Positions 49,506-59,624 of a stretch of DNA of 64,000 nt are shown here, piece after piece (position 1 is the stretch's first letter; every line of letters starts with the position of its first letter). The DNA is taken from positions 248,001-312,000 of the forward strand of contig CACSKA010000006.1 of assembly GCA_902706205.1 (NCBI GenBank). Reading direction: 5' to 3'. The translations under genes and the position numbers were made by a program. A model generated the notes under the pieces. The model saw nothing but the letters and a program-made list of their open reading frames with translations, was not told where the DNA came from and ran no database searches. Source of the stretch: Chryseobacterium sp. 18061. Lineage in GTDB: Bacteria > Pseudomonadota > Gammaproteobacteria > Enterobacterales > Enterobacteriaceae.

Positions 49506-50867
49506 ATGGAAACAGAAAAAAAACTCTCCACAAGCTATGTCGTTATCGGCATTAAAGAAAAAATAGGTTATGGTTTCGGTGACTTAGCCTCTAATTTGTC
49601 ATTTGGTTTTGTCTCTCTCTTTCTATTGTTCTTCTATACCAATATCTACGGACTGAGTGCCACGCAGGCCAGTTTGATTTTTGTTATTGCCCGCGTCATT
49701 GATGCCATCTTCAATATTCTGATTGGCTTTGCGATTGATAAAACACACAGCCGCTACGGAAAACTGCGCCCCTGGTTGTTATATGGTGCTATCCCACTTG
49801 GATTCTTGACCGTACTCTGCTTTATACCTTTTGGCGGACAAGCGAAATTCTCTTTCGCTCTCATCTCGTATACTATTTACTGCTTGGCTTACACCGCGGT
49901 GAATACGCCATACTCGGCGCTGACCAATCGACTGACGCAACATGAAGCGTCGCGTTCGTCTCTTTCAGTGTACCGGTTTGTTCTGGCTATTGTCGGCTAC
50001 CTTATTGTGTCAACCACTGCCGATTTACTGATCTCCCCTTTTAATGACAAACAGTTAGGCTATGTCTTTGCGGTATCCTGTTTTGCACTGCTGGCCACCT
50101 TCCTGTTCCTTGCCTGCTTTGGCATGACCAAAGAACGCGTAGGTGAAGAAGAAGAGACGCCCGCACCCACCTTGCGCGAAATGTTTCGCGCAGTCGTCGG
50201 CAATACGCCACTCATCAACCTGTCGCTGTTTACCGTCTTTTTCTATATCGCCTATACCGTGTGGATGGCTATTGCTATCTACTTTATTAAATACATTATC
50301 GGCAACGAAGGTTTCACCGCCACATTCTTTATTATTCAGTCTGCGGCTTATATTCTAGGGACCGTGATATCAGAAAAAATCATTGCGATAATGGGTAAAA
50401 AGAAAATGGTGCAAGTGGCGCTGCTGATAGGCGTTCTTGGTGTGTTAATGCAGTATTTTGTCGCTGCCAATAATATATGGCTGATAATGAGTGGCGTAAG
50501 TCTCTTTAGTATTACGCTAGGTATGGGGTTTGTTGCGATGTGGTCGATGATTGCCGACACTGTAGAATATGCTGAGTGGCATCATGGCGTGCGTATCGAA
50601 GGCGCTATTTATGGTTTCTTTAATTTTATCACCAAGATTGCGATGGCGATTGGTGGTGGTTGCGCCGGGTGGATGCTGGATTATTATCACTATGAGGCTG
50701 GGAATATCAGCGCCAGTGCCCTGAACGGTATCAATATTTTGATGACGTTGTTCCCCGGCGCGATGTTTGCTATCAGCGCAATCTTTATCGCTGCCTATTC
50801 GCTGGATGAAAAAACCTATCGCGATATTGTGCAAAAAATCAGCCTGCGTAAACAAAACGCGCTTTAA
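49506..50867 (+). CDS. GPH/MelB-family glycoside:cation symporter
   Basis: The 453-residue protein has twelve membrane helices. GPH landmarks include KEKIGYGFGDLASNLSFGF, IARVIDAIFNILIGFAIDKT and RYGKLRPWLLYGAIPLG, and the later MWSMIADTVEYAEWHHGVR. The family takes up glycosides with H+, Na+ or Li+. It is followed 18 bp later by a GH3 beta-glucosidase, so it probably imports a beta-glucoside or cellobiose-like sugar that is cleaved inside. ATG 49506 is chosen; a TTG frame from 49461 would start inside the promoter. Confidence 0.9.
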   Translation: METEKKLSTSYVVIGIKEKIGYGFGDLASNLSFGFVSLFLLFFYTNIYGLSATQASLIFVIARVIDAIFNILIGFAIDKTHSRYGKLRPWLLYGAIPLGFLTVLCFIPFGGQAKFSFALISYTIYCLAYTAVNTPYSALTNRLTQHEASRSSLSVYRFVLAIVGYLIVSTTADLLISPFNDKQLGYVFAVSCFALLATFLFLACFGMTKERVGEEEETPAPTLREMFRAVVGNTPLINLSLFTVFFYIAYTVWMAIAIYFIKYIIGNEGFTATFFIIQSAAYILGTVISEKIIAIMGKKKMVQVALLIGVLGVLMQYFVAANNIWLIMSGVSLFSITLGMGFVAMWSMIADTVEYAEWHHGVRIEGAIYGFFNFITKIAMAIGGGCAGWMLDYYHYEAGNISASALNGINILMTLFPGAMFAISAIFIAAYSLDEKTYRDIVQKISLRKQNAL

Positions 50868-50885
50868 CCTCAGGGAGCCAGAGAA

Positions 50886-53237
50886 ATGAACCGTGATTTT
50901 AACCGCCTTATTACTGCTATGACTGCAGAAGAGAAAGTCGCTCTACTGACCGGCAGCGGCCTATGGCGCACAGCCAGCCTTCCGCAGTACGCTATCGACG
51001 ATATTGTTATGACCGACGGCACCTATGGCGTGCGCTACAGCAGTGCGCAAATCGATGGCAGCGAGAAATGGAGCATGGATGATTTCATTTCAGTGATCAC
51101 CCAGACCGCAGACCAGGCCACTGCTGAAGAACCGGCGGCGAAAGGGGGCAGTGAAGCCCTGTTTAGCGCCTCGCTACCGGCCACCTGCTTTCCGAACGGT
51201 TCAAGCCTGGCGTGCAGTTGGGATGTGGACTTGGTTTATCAGATGGGTCAGGCGCTGGGACGTGAATGCCAGCACATGGGCGTAGGCATCCTGCTCGGGC
51301 CAGGGATCAACATTCGCCGCACGCCGCTTGCCGGGCGCGGATACGAATATTACGCTGAGGATCCGGTGGTGAGCGGGGATATCGCCGCCGCACTGATTAA
51401 TGGCTTGCAGGACGAAGGCGTGGGCGCCAGCCTGAAGCATTTCGCCGCCAACAACTCAGAGTACCGACGCACGGAGATGGACTCGGTAATCGAAGAACGT
51501 GCGTTACGCGAAATATACCTGGCGGGGTTTCAGCGGGCGATTGCCAAGTCGCAGCCGTGGACTGTGATGTCTTCTTATAACCGTTTGAACGGCGTGCAAA
51601 CGTCTCAGGATCCGTTCCTGTTAACGCAGGTACTGCGTGATGAATGGGGCTATGACGGACTGGTCATGTCCGACTGGTACGGTATTAAAGATCGTCCAGC
51701 GTCATTGCTGGCAGGGAATGATTTGGCAATGCCAGAGACCCGCCGCGATAAACAGACTCTGCTGGCAGCCATCGGATCTGGAGAGGTTCCGATGGACGTC
51801 GTTGATCGTGCCTGCTATCGCATGCTGGTGCTGCTAGATAAAGTGCAGCGCAACCGTCGTCCGGACGCTCGGGCCGATTTCCCGGCGCATCATGTGCTTT
51901 CGCAGCACCTGGCGGCAGAATCTATCGTACTGCTGAAAAATGACGATGATATTCTGCCGTTGCGCCCGGAAAAAACGCGCCGCATAGCCGTACTCGGTAA
52001 ACCAGCGCTGGAGCCAGTGATTCAAGGGTCCGGGTGCGCGACCACGGTACCATATCTGCTTGACCGCCCACTGGATGAAATTTTTGACCTCGCTGGCGAT
52101 GACTTTAACGTTACCTGGGCCGTTGGCGAAGCAGACGATCTCAATGACGATGAAGCTGCCCTGAAGCAGGCCAGAAAGGTGGCACAAGATGCTGACGTGG
52201 CTGTGATCTTTGTCAGTACTGCCGTAGGCGAAGACGGTGAAAACGGCGATCGTCAGGATCTGAATATTTTGGCGGGACATGAGCGCCTGATCTGTGAAGT
52301 GTCACAAGTTCAGCCTAACGTGGTGGTGGTGCTGGCAAATAGCGATGCGGTGGTTATGCCGTGGCTCAGTCAGTGTAAAGCGCTGCTGGAGACCTTCTTT
52401 GCCGGACAAGGGATGGGGCGTGCAGTAGCAGAAATTCTGTTCGGCAAACGCAACCCTTGCGGCAAACTAACGGTGACGGTACCGAATACGCTGGAAGAGA
52501 CGGCAGCCTGGCTAAACTATCCGGGTGAAAATTTACGTCATCATTATGCAGAAGGGCTGTTCGTCGGCTATCGCTATTATGATAAGCGCTGTCTGACCCC
52601 GCGCTTCCCGTTTGGCTTTGGCTTAAGCTATACGCAATTTACCTACGCGAATCTGGAACTGTCGGCCCCGAAGGTGGGGGAAGCCGACACGCTCACGGTT
52701 ACATTTGATCTCACGAATGTCGGCCAGCATGATGGCAAAGAGATAGCCCAGCTCTACGTTAGCGCACCGGACGGCGAACTTATCCGTGAAGTGAAAGCAC
52801 TTAAGGGCTTTCGTAAAGAGGCCTTAGCCGCCGGTGAAACCCGCCGGGTGAGTCTGCAATTACCGATAGCCGAGCTGGCCTGTTACCATCCAGGACTGGC
52901 CGATTGGGTCATCACGCCTGGGACATGGCAGATTCACGTTGGTTGTTCCTCTCGTGATTTACCGCTGTATGCTGAAGTCGAAGTGGACTGCCCGTCACGC
53001 TATGTACCCCTGCGCGACGATAATTCCCTGCAGCAGTTAATTCAGCAACCGGAACCCTTTGCACGGGTAGTGGCGCTTATTGCCGGAAAAAGCCAACTTT
53101 CACCTGACCAGGTGCGTGAAAAGTTGATCCGCCTGGCGCCAGATCTGTTCTGTGGACTGCTCATCGCCCTAACGGAGTTCCTGGCGCTGGACATTGAGCG
53201 TGACGAGCTAAATGCCGTGCTGGCCGGGCGAGAATAA
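50886..53237 (+). CDS. GH3 beta-glucosidase, probably cytoplasmic
   Basis: The 783-residue GH3 enzyme has an N-terminal TIM barrel (about 1-300: GPGINIRRTPLAGRGYEYYA, SLKHFAANNSEYRR), the nucleophile aspartate in GLVMSDWYG (about 262), an alpha/beta sandwich (about 340-560) and a C-terminal fibronectin III-like domain (about 600-680). There is no signal peptide, unlike periplasmic BglX. It also has a C-terminal extension of about 80 residues. The substrate is likely brought in by the upstream symporter without phosphorylation, in contrast to the PTS-linked bgl operon at 26-33 kb. Confidence 0.9.
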   Translation: MNRDFNRLITAMTAEEKVALLTGSGLWRTASLPQYAIDDIVMTDGTYGVRYSSAQIDGSEKWSMDDFISVITQTADQATAEEPAAKGGSEALFSASLPATCFPNGSSLACSWDVDLVYQMGQALGRECQHMGVGILLGPGINIRRTPLAGRGYEYYAEDPVVSGDIAAALINGLQDEGVGASLKHFAANNSEYRRTEMDSVIEERALREIYLAGFQRAIAKSQPWTVMSSYNRLNGVQTSQDPFLLTQVLRDEWGYDGLVMSDWYGIKDRPASLLAGNDLAMPETRRDKQTLLAAIGSGEVPMDVVDRACYRMLVLLDKVQRNRRPDARADFPAHHVLSQHLAAESIVLLKNDDDILPLRPEKTRRIAVLGKPALEPVIQGSGCATTVPYLLDRPLDEIFDLAGDDFNVTWAVGEADDLNDDEAALKQARKVAQDADVAVIFVSTAVGEDGENGDRQDLNILAGHERLICEVSQVQPNVVVVLANSDAVVMPWLSQCKALLETFFAGQGMGRAVAEILFGKRNPCGKLTVTVPNTLEETAAWLNYPGENLRHHYAEGLFVGYRYYDKRCLTPRFPFGFGLSYTQFTYANLELSAPKVGEADTLTVTFDLTNVGQHDGKEIAQLYVSAPDGELIREVKALKGFRKEALAAGETRRVSLQLPIAELACYHPGLADWVITPGTWQIHVGCSSRDLPLYAEVEVDCPSRYVPLRDDNSLQQLIQQPEPFARVVALIAGKSQLSPDQVREKLIRLAPDLFCGLLIALTEFLALDIERDELNAVLAGRE

Positions 53238-53260
53238 CCGTTAACGACAAGAGATATTGC

Positions 53261-54235
53261 ATGTTTCCTTTTTCAGTGACTCATCCGGGCCCGACGGCAC
53301 AAACCGGGCGACAAACGGTCAATAGCGGCTACGAGCTGATTGCTTTTGACGCGGAGAAACTGAACGTGTTTGCCGCTGAGGTGCGTTACTGCGAACCTCA
53401 CTGGCACCCAGCGCCGGAGCTCATCACGGTGCTGGCGGGGCGGTTTTCACTCACCGTTGGCCAGCACCGTTTGGTGCTTTCGCAGGGCGATATGCTCTAT
53501 ATCAATGCGCAAGAGGTGCACTCTCTGTGTGCAGAAGAGGCGGGTAGCCAACTGGTGACCGTCCAGTTTTCCCCGGGGCTGTTTGACGAGCTGCACTCTG
53601 CACCGTCGCTGAAATGGCGCACGCAAGCGGGCGTTGCCACCGAGGCTGACCGGCAGGTGCAGCAGCGGCTGGCGACACTGCTTGAGCAGCTTATCGATAA
53701 CCGTGCACCGTTTCAGCGTATTGCAGCAACTTACCTGTTGCTGGATGCGCTGGCGGCGGCGGGAGAACCGACACTACGGGAAGAAAGCTCGCTGCGTGAA
53801 GAAGAAATGATCAAAGAGGGGATCGAGTTTATTAATCAGCATTTTGACCAGCCGCTGACGTTGAGCGATGTCGCCCGCCATTGCGGGGTGAGCTACTCGT
53901 GGTTTTCACGCTTGTTTAAGAAGGTGAGCCGGCATAATTTCAAAGAGTACCTGACGTTGGTACGACTCAACAAAGCCCGTACTCTGCTGCGCGATACCCG
54001 CACGCCGATAACCGAGATTAGCCACAACTGTGGCTTTCAGGAACATAAATACCTGATTGCTGCTTTCAATAAGTATTGTGGGCTGACGCCAACCGAGTAC
54101 CGCAAGCGCTTTATCTCCCGCCAAAATGTCATCGAAAGCGAGCTGGCACAGGGAGAAGATTGCCTCTGTCTGCCACTCAACCCTGCACTACTCGAACGGC
54201 TAAGGCTGAGCCAGCGATGCGAGTCTGTGCTTTAA
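53261..54235 (+). CDS. AraC-family regulator with cupin sensor
   Basis: The 324-residue protein has an N-terminal cupin (about 35-110: EPHWHPAPELITVLAGRFSL and DMLYINAQEVHSL) and a C-terminal AraC HTH pair (about 185-285: QPLTLSDVARHCGVSYSWFS, TEISHNCGFQEHKYLIAAFN). A tail of about 40 residues with LAQGEDCLCLPLNPALLERL follows. It starts 23 bp after the GH3 gene and is likely in the same operon and its sugar-responsive activator. Confidence 0.88.
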   Translation: MFPFSVTHPGPTAQTGRQTVNSGYELIAFDAEKLNVFAAEVRYCEPHWHPAPELITVLAGRFSLTVGQHRLVLSQGDMLYINAQEVHSLCAEEAGSQLVTVQFSPGLFDELHSAPSLKWRTQAGVATEADRQVQQRLATLLEQLIDNRAPFQRIAATYLLLDALAAAGEPTLREESSLREEEMIKEGIEFINQHFDQPLTLSDVARHCGVSYSWFSRLFKKVSRHNFKEYLTLVRLNKARTLLRDTRTPITEISHNCGFQEHKYLIAAFNKYCGLTPTEYRKRFISRQNVIESELAQGEDCLCLPLNPALLERLRLSQRCESVL

Positions 54236-54504
54236 TACCTGCGTCAATGCTACACAGACCAAATCTTAAACGCTATCTGATGATGTATTCCAGCTTCCGG
54301 AACAGGAAATTCTAGCGCTGACAGACGATGAGAGGTCTTGCGGTATTTAGAATCGTGGGATTATTTCAAGTCTAAAGTTGAGGCGATTTATGAAAGATTA
54401 TTGCTTTCGTTTTTCGCTCAAAACTCCCTGTCATGTCTTCTTAATAAACGTTAATCAACACCCGTAAACATGCCTGGCTCACGTCCCTGTGAGCCGCAAA
54501 TGGG

Positions 54505-56646
54505 TTACAGCAATTTATTCAATTGAGCGCGGGCTTCCGGGGAAAGATCCAACGGGTGGAGATAGTCCGGCGCTTCGGTAGCACGGGTGAACAATGCCAC
54601 TAGCCAGTCATAGACATAGCGCGTAGCGGCATGGGCAGGGCGCTCACCTAGTCGCGTAAGACGTTCAGTATTACTCGCCGTTGACGCAAACAGGGTACTG
54701 CCTTTTACCACGCGGCTTGCCGGTCGCGAGTCGACAGGCATATCCGCGTAGCCCAGCCACGCCAGATAATTGCTGATAGTGGCCCTCAGGCGTGCGGCGC
54801 TGGCGCGCTCATCCGGAATGACCGCCTGCAGCTGTTTTGGCAAATCGAGTCGGTAGCTGGTGATTATCAGACAATCAGCCAGCTGCTGGAGCACCGCCGG
54901 AGCAATGCCATAGCGACGGGCGTAGGATTCACTGCGACTCCACTGACGCAGGTAATTCACCCACAGCGCATGGGCCTGAAAGCCGCTGTCCTGTCGAGCA
55001 CTGCCGCAGAGCTGCGGGTCGTCCGGGAGGGCGAAAAGATCCATATTATCGCTAAACAGTTCACTGACTTTTTCTTCACGCGGCTGCTGCACCTGGCTGA
55101 GCTGCTCGAAGGTGGAAAGCGGGGGCAGCAGGCCTTCAAGCAGTTCGCCAAGGTTCGCAGCGTGGCCCTGTAATTCGCGAACGAGATTTTCTGCCTGATG
55201 ACGCGCGCTGGCGGCATCGGTCTGCGGCGCCTGCTGCCAACAGGCCATAATCTGGCGCACAGCCTGTGGCTGACGTGCCCTCAGGCGTTCGAAACGCGCC
55301 GCGCGCAACGCAGGTGCCGTCGCCTGTGACAACCATTCGATCAGCCGTTGCAAACTGCTGCCATCCAGCGCCTGTAACGTTCCCCAACGCTGGCCCGGCT
55401 TCTCTATTAACTGTTGAACGGCTTCGTCGAGATTCAGCTTACGCACAAATCGGTCGTCCTGCGGAGTAATGGCCCACACCAGGCCCGGTAACGCGCCGTC
55501 GTGCTGCGGTTGGGTGTCGCTGACCCAGCGTACCAGCGCACGGGCGCTGGTTGGGATCTGCGCCCGTGTGGCCGCCGCATTACAAATCAGCAGCAGATCG
55601 GGCTGCATCTGCTGGCGATAATGTTCCAGCAGCCAGCGGCATTTACTGGCCCATAGCGCATCGTCAGTTCCTTGGGCGGGCTGCGGGATATCAATCAGGT
55701 CGACGTTATCCAGCACGCCATTTTCAGTGGGCAAGACCAGTTCAACGGTCAACAAGGCCAACGCGTTTAGCGGCAGGCTGACGGCATTGTGCAACTGTTC
55801 GTCGATCAGCGGATGCACTACCGTTTCGCCTTCTGGTTCGCTCTCGGGCGTCAGAAATCCCTCCGCGGGTAAGGTGAAACTGTCGACCAGCAGGCTGAGC
55901 GGCGCGGCCAGTTCGCGCGCGTTTCCGCATTGCTGGAGCACATGCGCCAGCGTCAGCCACTGGCGGGTCAGTTCCTGCTGCTCGCCCCACAGCAGCGCCC
56001 AGGCGCTGGCGCGCGCGCTAAGGTCGAGACACGGTAACAGCTGAATAAACTGCTGCCACAGGGCGTCGTCAATCTGCTGGTGATGGGCAGGCACATTCGC
56101 TTGCCAGAAGTGAGCGATAGCCGCCACATCTTCTTCATTCATTCCTGGAACTGGCTGCGTCTGGCGAAGCGATTGCCAGCTATTCAGCCGCGCGGCAACT
56201 ACTGATTTTTCTACCTGACGCACCGCGCCTTGCTGCAACGCATGGGCGAGAAACACCTGCACCAGTTCCGCCTCACGCATAATGCGCAGGCGTAGCGGAA
56301 ACGCGTCGTCCGGGGTTGGCGTGCTGTGGCTAAAACGCAGGGCCATCCGCGTCACGGCATGACCGGGATTAAGGTGCGTGAAATAGTCGAGTGTTTTGCT
56401 GCCGGTTTGCACCAGCAAACGGCCATTACCGCTGCTGCAAAGTGTGCCAAGCAAGTGCGCTTTTGCCGCCTGCGAATGACCGTAAAGCGCAATGCTCGCC
56501 GGGGCGGACTGCGCGGTTTTCAGCGCTGTTTCCTGTGCTTTTAGCTGATACAAACGCGTGAGCAACGCATCAGCATCGGTATCGAAAAGCGGCGAGGTCC
56601 GACGGTTCGCGTGGGTCCAGTCGATGATAGTTTGCAGTTGGCTCAT
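54505..56646 (-). CDS. srfC: SrfC-family putative virulence factor, degenerate P-loop
   Basis: The 713-residue protein is recognised as the third gene of a Salmonella-type srfABC cluster. It has a GTPase-like N-terminus where SIALYGHSQAAKAHLLGTL (residues 51-69) stands in the place of a Walker A loop. The lysine (K62) is kept, but the usual glycine before it and serine/threonine after it are alanine. A second motif, NVDLIDIPQP (about 316-325), is Walker B/G3-like. The rest is helical. Its ATG overlaps the srfB stop by four bases. Function is unknown in any organism I recall. Confidence 0.85.
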   Translation of the reverse strand: MSQLQTIIDWTHANRRTSPLFDTDADALLTRLYQLKAQETALKTAQSAPASIALYGHSQAAKAHLLGTLCSSGNGRLLVQTGSKTLDYFTHLNPGHAVTRMALRFSHSTPTPDDAFPLRLRIMREAELVQVFLAHALQQGAVRQVEKSVVAARLNSWQSLRQTQPVPGMNEEDVAAIAHFWQANVPAHHQQIDDALWQQFIQLLPCLDLSARASAWALLWGEQQELTRQWLTLAHVLQQCGNARELAAPLSLLVDSFTLPAEGFLTPESEPEGETVVHPLIDEQLHNAVSLPLNALALLTVELVLPTENGVLDNVDLIDIPQPAQGTDDALWASKCRWLLEHYRQQMQPDLLLICNAAATRAQIPTSARALVRWVSDTQPQHDGALPGLVWAITPQDDRFVRKLNLDEAVQQLIEKPGQRWGTLQALDGSSLQRLIEWLSQATAPALRAARFERLRARQPQAVRQIMACWQQAPQTDAASARHQAENLVRELQGHAANLGELLEGLLPPLSTFEQLSQVQQPREEKVSELFSDNMDLFALPDDPQLCGSARQDSGFQAHALWVNYLRQWSRSESYARRYGIAPAVLQQLADCLIITSYRLDLPKQLQAVIPDERASAARLRATISNYLAWLGYADMPVDSRPASRVVKGSTLFASTASNTERLTRLGERPAHAATRYVYDWLVALFTRATEAPDYLHPLDLSPEARAQLNKLL

Positions 56647-59624
56647 TTCAGGTACACGCTCCCGCTGTCGATCCAGTAATGGCTGCCGCTATGACGGCGG
56701 TCGGCCAGAGTATTCAGTTTCAGCGTCAGGGCGTCCGGCGCCACCGGCGTGCCGTCCTGAAGCCAGGCGTCGGCTAGCACAAAGGCTTCCGGACCTTCGG
56801 CTTTATTGCCGCCAGTGAGCTGTAGGCGAACCTGCAACACGCCGTCCCCGGCAATGGCTTTTGCCACTTCCGGCGAGTTGATGCTCAGGGTGTACAGTGG
56901 CGTGGCGGGCCAGCGGGCATTGGCGAGCTGACGGAAACCGAGTGTGACGTTGCCGCGTAGCGGGAAATGCACCCGCGTATCGACCTTCGCCCCCGGCTTG
57001 TCCAGATCGAGTTCTGAATACCAAATGTTTTCTTCGCGCAGCGTGTTGACGGTGCTGTCCAGCACGCCGAGATAGCGTACGGTGGAGTAGGCGCCGATAT
57101 CCGCCGCTTTAAAATTAAAGCGCGGCAGTCGTAAATCCAGTGCCAGGCTGCACAGCATCGCGCCGACGGCAGCGGTGGATTTCGGGTTGCCGATGCGGCC
57201 TTGCTGGCTGAACGGATACCATTCGTGAACGTGATAGCTGTCCATCCACACCATGCGATTCACCGGCACCGGCTGCAAATAGCGGATCAGCGACTGAACG
57301 CCCGGCAGGCAACCCGGACGCCCGGTCACCAGCAGCACGTCGCAGGCGTAATGTGAAATCGCTTCGCACACCGCATGCAGCGGGGCGGCGATGGTAAATT
57401 CGCCCGCCAGCATCGCGTCGTGTAAATCGCGGAAGCTGACCTGCAACGGCGTGGCGAATAAATCGAAAGGCTCTGAACCGGCCGGCTGCGCATGGCTGAT
57501 TGCCTGGCCGACATAATTCATCACGTTGCGGGTCGGCGTCTGTGGTAACAGTTCGCCGAAGGTGGCATGCAGACCCGCCAGCGGATCGTTAATGTCGCTT
57601 TCTTCCCACGCCCCAAGAATGGCGTGACCAACAGGCATAAACAGCTGCAAGGCAGTTTGCTGGCGCAGCACGGCCTGCGTATCAATGCGCCCAGAATCGC
57701 CAAACAGCGTTGCCATCAGGGCTGGCGCATCGGCAATACCGGATTTTTGCAGCTGAGTTTGCAGCGCGGGCAGCACGTAGCGCTGAATAATGTCGAGCAG
57801 AATATCGTCGCCCGCTACCTTAAACCCTTCGCGGAACAGCAGCTGCGGCGTGATTTTGACGTTGCTGCCGGTGCCTTCATCCAGCCGATAATGTGTGATA
57901 GCCATATCGGTGGTGCCGCCGCCTAAATCGATGGCCGCCACGCGCAGGGCGCGACCTGGACGGCTGCCTGGTTCCGGGTTACGATCCGGACGGGCAAGCG
58001 CGGTGAAGAATGCTTCCGTCTGTCCACCAAAGTGCGACATTGCCTCGTTATACAACCACACCAGCTGGCCACAGCTGGCTTCGTCCCACTCCATGTGGAT
58101 TTTTGGCACCGGAACAACGCTTTTGTCCTGCTGTTTTTGCGTCACAAAATCGTCGTCCTGCGGGTGCCAGCCCAGGGCTTTCCATACCAGGGCGATAGCT
58201 TCAAACATGCGACGACGAAAAATCTCGCGTTCTTGTTTCGGCATCGCCGACGGCAGAGTCAAAATCAGGGTACGCAGCTGGCGCGGCGAAGACGGGAAAC
58301 CGAGGCGCTGGCGGGTCGCCACGCTGTTAATTTGTCCCAGCGCCTGCGACAAAATTTCGCACAGCATATGCGTCATCAGCGTGCTGCGGCTGTACTGCGG
58401 TGAAAACACCGGCATCCGCTCATCCTGCGGCAGTGTAAACAGTGGCTGTCCGTCGTCATTCATCAGATAGGCCAGCGGGAACGCGGCGGCCAGCGGTTCT
58501 CGCTGCGTGCGGCTGTTCATCTGGCTAAAGCGCCAGTCCTGAACGGTCGGTGTTTCATCCCATAAATAGCGGCGCGGGCTGGAGATCCCACTGTTGCCTT
58601 CGGTGCCTAAACGCTGCATCGCCAGCTTGCGGGCTTCATCGCCCACGCGAACGATTGACGGCCAGACGAACGCATCCTCGCGTCCGCTTTCCACAGAGAA
58701 ATGCTGTTTGCCAAAGCGCGCTTCGGAGAACTCCAGGCGGCTGGTGAATAACGGGGCATTGAGGAACTGCGGTTCACTCAGCGAGCGTACCTGTAATTCT
58801 GCGGTCTGGCGCAAACCATCGTTGGCATCGCCATGATCTTCGATGATCACCCCGCAGGTATGGCTGTTGCCGACGTCCAGAATCAAGTCCACCGGGATCG
58901 CCGGGGTACTGACGGTGGCGGTGGCGATTTTCACTTCCGGCACGCTGAGCTGTTCACCTAACAGAGCCAGCAGGTTAAGCCAGTGTCCCTGATATTCAAA
59001 GCCACGCATCGCCTGGGCAATGTCTCGCTCGCTGCGGTTTTCTTCCACGCTGGCGTGATGGCTGAATACTTCGCGTAGCCAGCCGTCAATCCAGGTTTGA
59101 TCGAGGAAATCCGCGACTTCTTCATCGCGCCAGGCGAGTGCAAAACGTGTCCCGTTCAGCATGTCATTTTCAATCGGGGCCAGCGCGGAAGGGGCGTCGT
59201 CACGAATTTGGCTGTCGAGGGCGATGGTGACGCGGTGCGTGTTTCCGGCGCTGTCCGGCTCGGGGAGCTTGCGAATTTGCACGCGCGCCCAGTTGTCCGG
59301 GCCTTCGACAAACGTGCGAGGTGGATTAAAACGCAGGAACGGCAGCGGCAGCCAGACGCCGTCGAGCATCACCAGAGATTGCTCGAGCGGAAGGGTGCTT
59401 TCGGGTTTCACCACTTCAGCCTGCTGGCCGTCGATGGCAGGCAGCGTGTAGCGGCTGTTGACGATGTCGTAGTTCAGACGCAGCAGCGGACCGTTGGCGG
59501 TTTTACGCACGAAGCGCCCGTTGCTCAAGGAATCCTGTGGCGTCAGACCAAAATCGAGAAACTGCACCCCGCTGTTGGCAATCAGGGTAACGCTTTGTTG
59601 ATAATCACAGAGAGTAACCAGCAT
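56643..59624 (-). CDS. srfB: SrfB-family protein, actin/Hsp70-like ATPase fold
   Basis: The 993-residue protein is the SrfB family. Motifs of the actin/Hsp70 fold are visible: PVDLILDVGNSHTCGVIIED (about 244-263, phosphate 1), AAIDLGGGTTDMAITHYRL (about 563-581, phosphate 2) and LLVTGRPGCLPGVQSLI (about 762-778, adenosine site). These suggest an ATPase that polymerises or acts on partners. The start overlaps the srfA stop (TAATG), and its end overlaps srfC (ATGA), so the three products are probably made in fixed ratio. There is no signal peptide. Confidence 0.88.
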   Translation of the reverse strand: MLVTLCDYQQSVTLIANSGVQFLDFGLTPQDSLSNGRFVRKTANGPLLRLNYDIVNSRYTLPAIDGQQAEVVKPESTLPLEQSLVMLDGVWLPLPFLRFNPPRTFVEGPDNWARVQIRKLPEPDSAGNTHRVTIALDSQIRDDAPSALAPIENDMLNGTRFALAWRDEEVADFLDQTWIDGWLREVFSHHASVEENRSERDIAQAMRGFEYQGHWLNLLALLGEQLSVPEVKIATATVSTPAIPVDLILDVGNSHTCGVIIEDHGDANDGLRQTAELQVRSLSEPQFLNAPLFTSRLEFSEARFGKQHFSVESGREDAFVWPSIVRVGDEARKLAMQRLGTEGNSGISSPRRYLWDETPTVQDWRFSQMNSRTQREPLAAAFPLAYLMNDDGQPLFTLPQDERMPVFSPQYSRSTLMTHMLCEILSQALGQINSVATRQRLGFPSSPRQLRTLILTLPSAMPKQEREIFRRRMFEAIALVWKALGWHPQDDDFVTQKQQDKSVVPVPKIHMEWDEASCGQLVWLYNEAMSHFGGQTEAFFTALARPDRNPEPGSRPGRALRVAAIDLGGGTTDMAITHYRLDEGTGSNVKITPQLLFREGFKVAGDDILLDIIQRYVLPALQTQLQKSGIADAPALMATLFGDSGRIDTQAVLRQQTALQLFMPVGHAILGAWEESDINDPLAGLHATFGELLPQTPTRNVMNYVGQAISHAQPAGSEPFDLFATPLQVSFRDLHDAMLAGEFTIAAPLHAVCEAISHYACDVLLVTGRPGCLPGVQSLIRYLQPVPVNRMVWMDSYHVHEWYPFSQQGRIGNPKSTAAVGAMLCSLALDLRLPRFNFKAADIGAYSTVRYLGVLDSTVNTLREENIWYSELDLDKPGAKVDTRVHFPLRGNVTLGFRQLANARWPATPLYTLSINSPEVAKAIAGDGVLQVRLQLTGGNKAEGPEAFVLADAWLQDGTPVAPDALTLKLNTLADRRHSGSHYWIDSGSVYLK

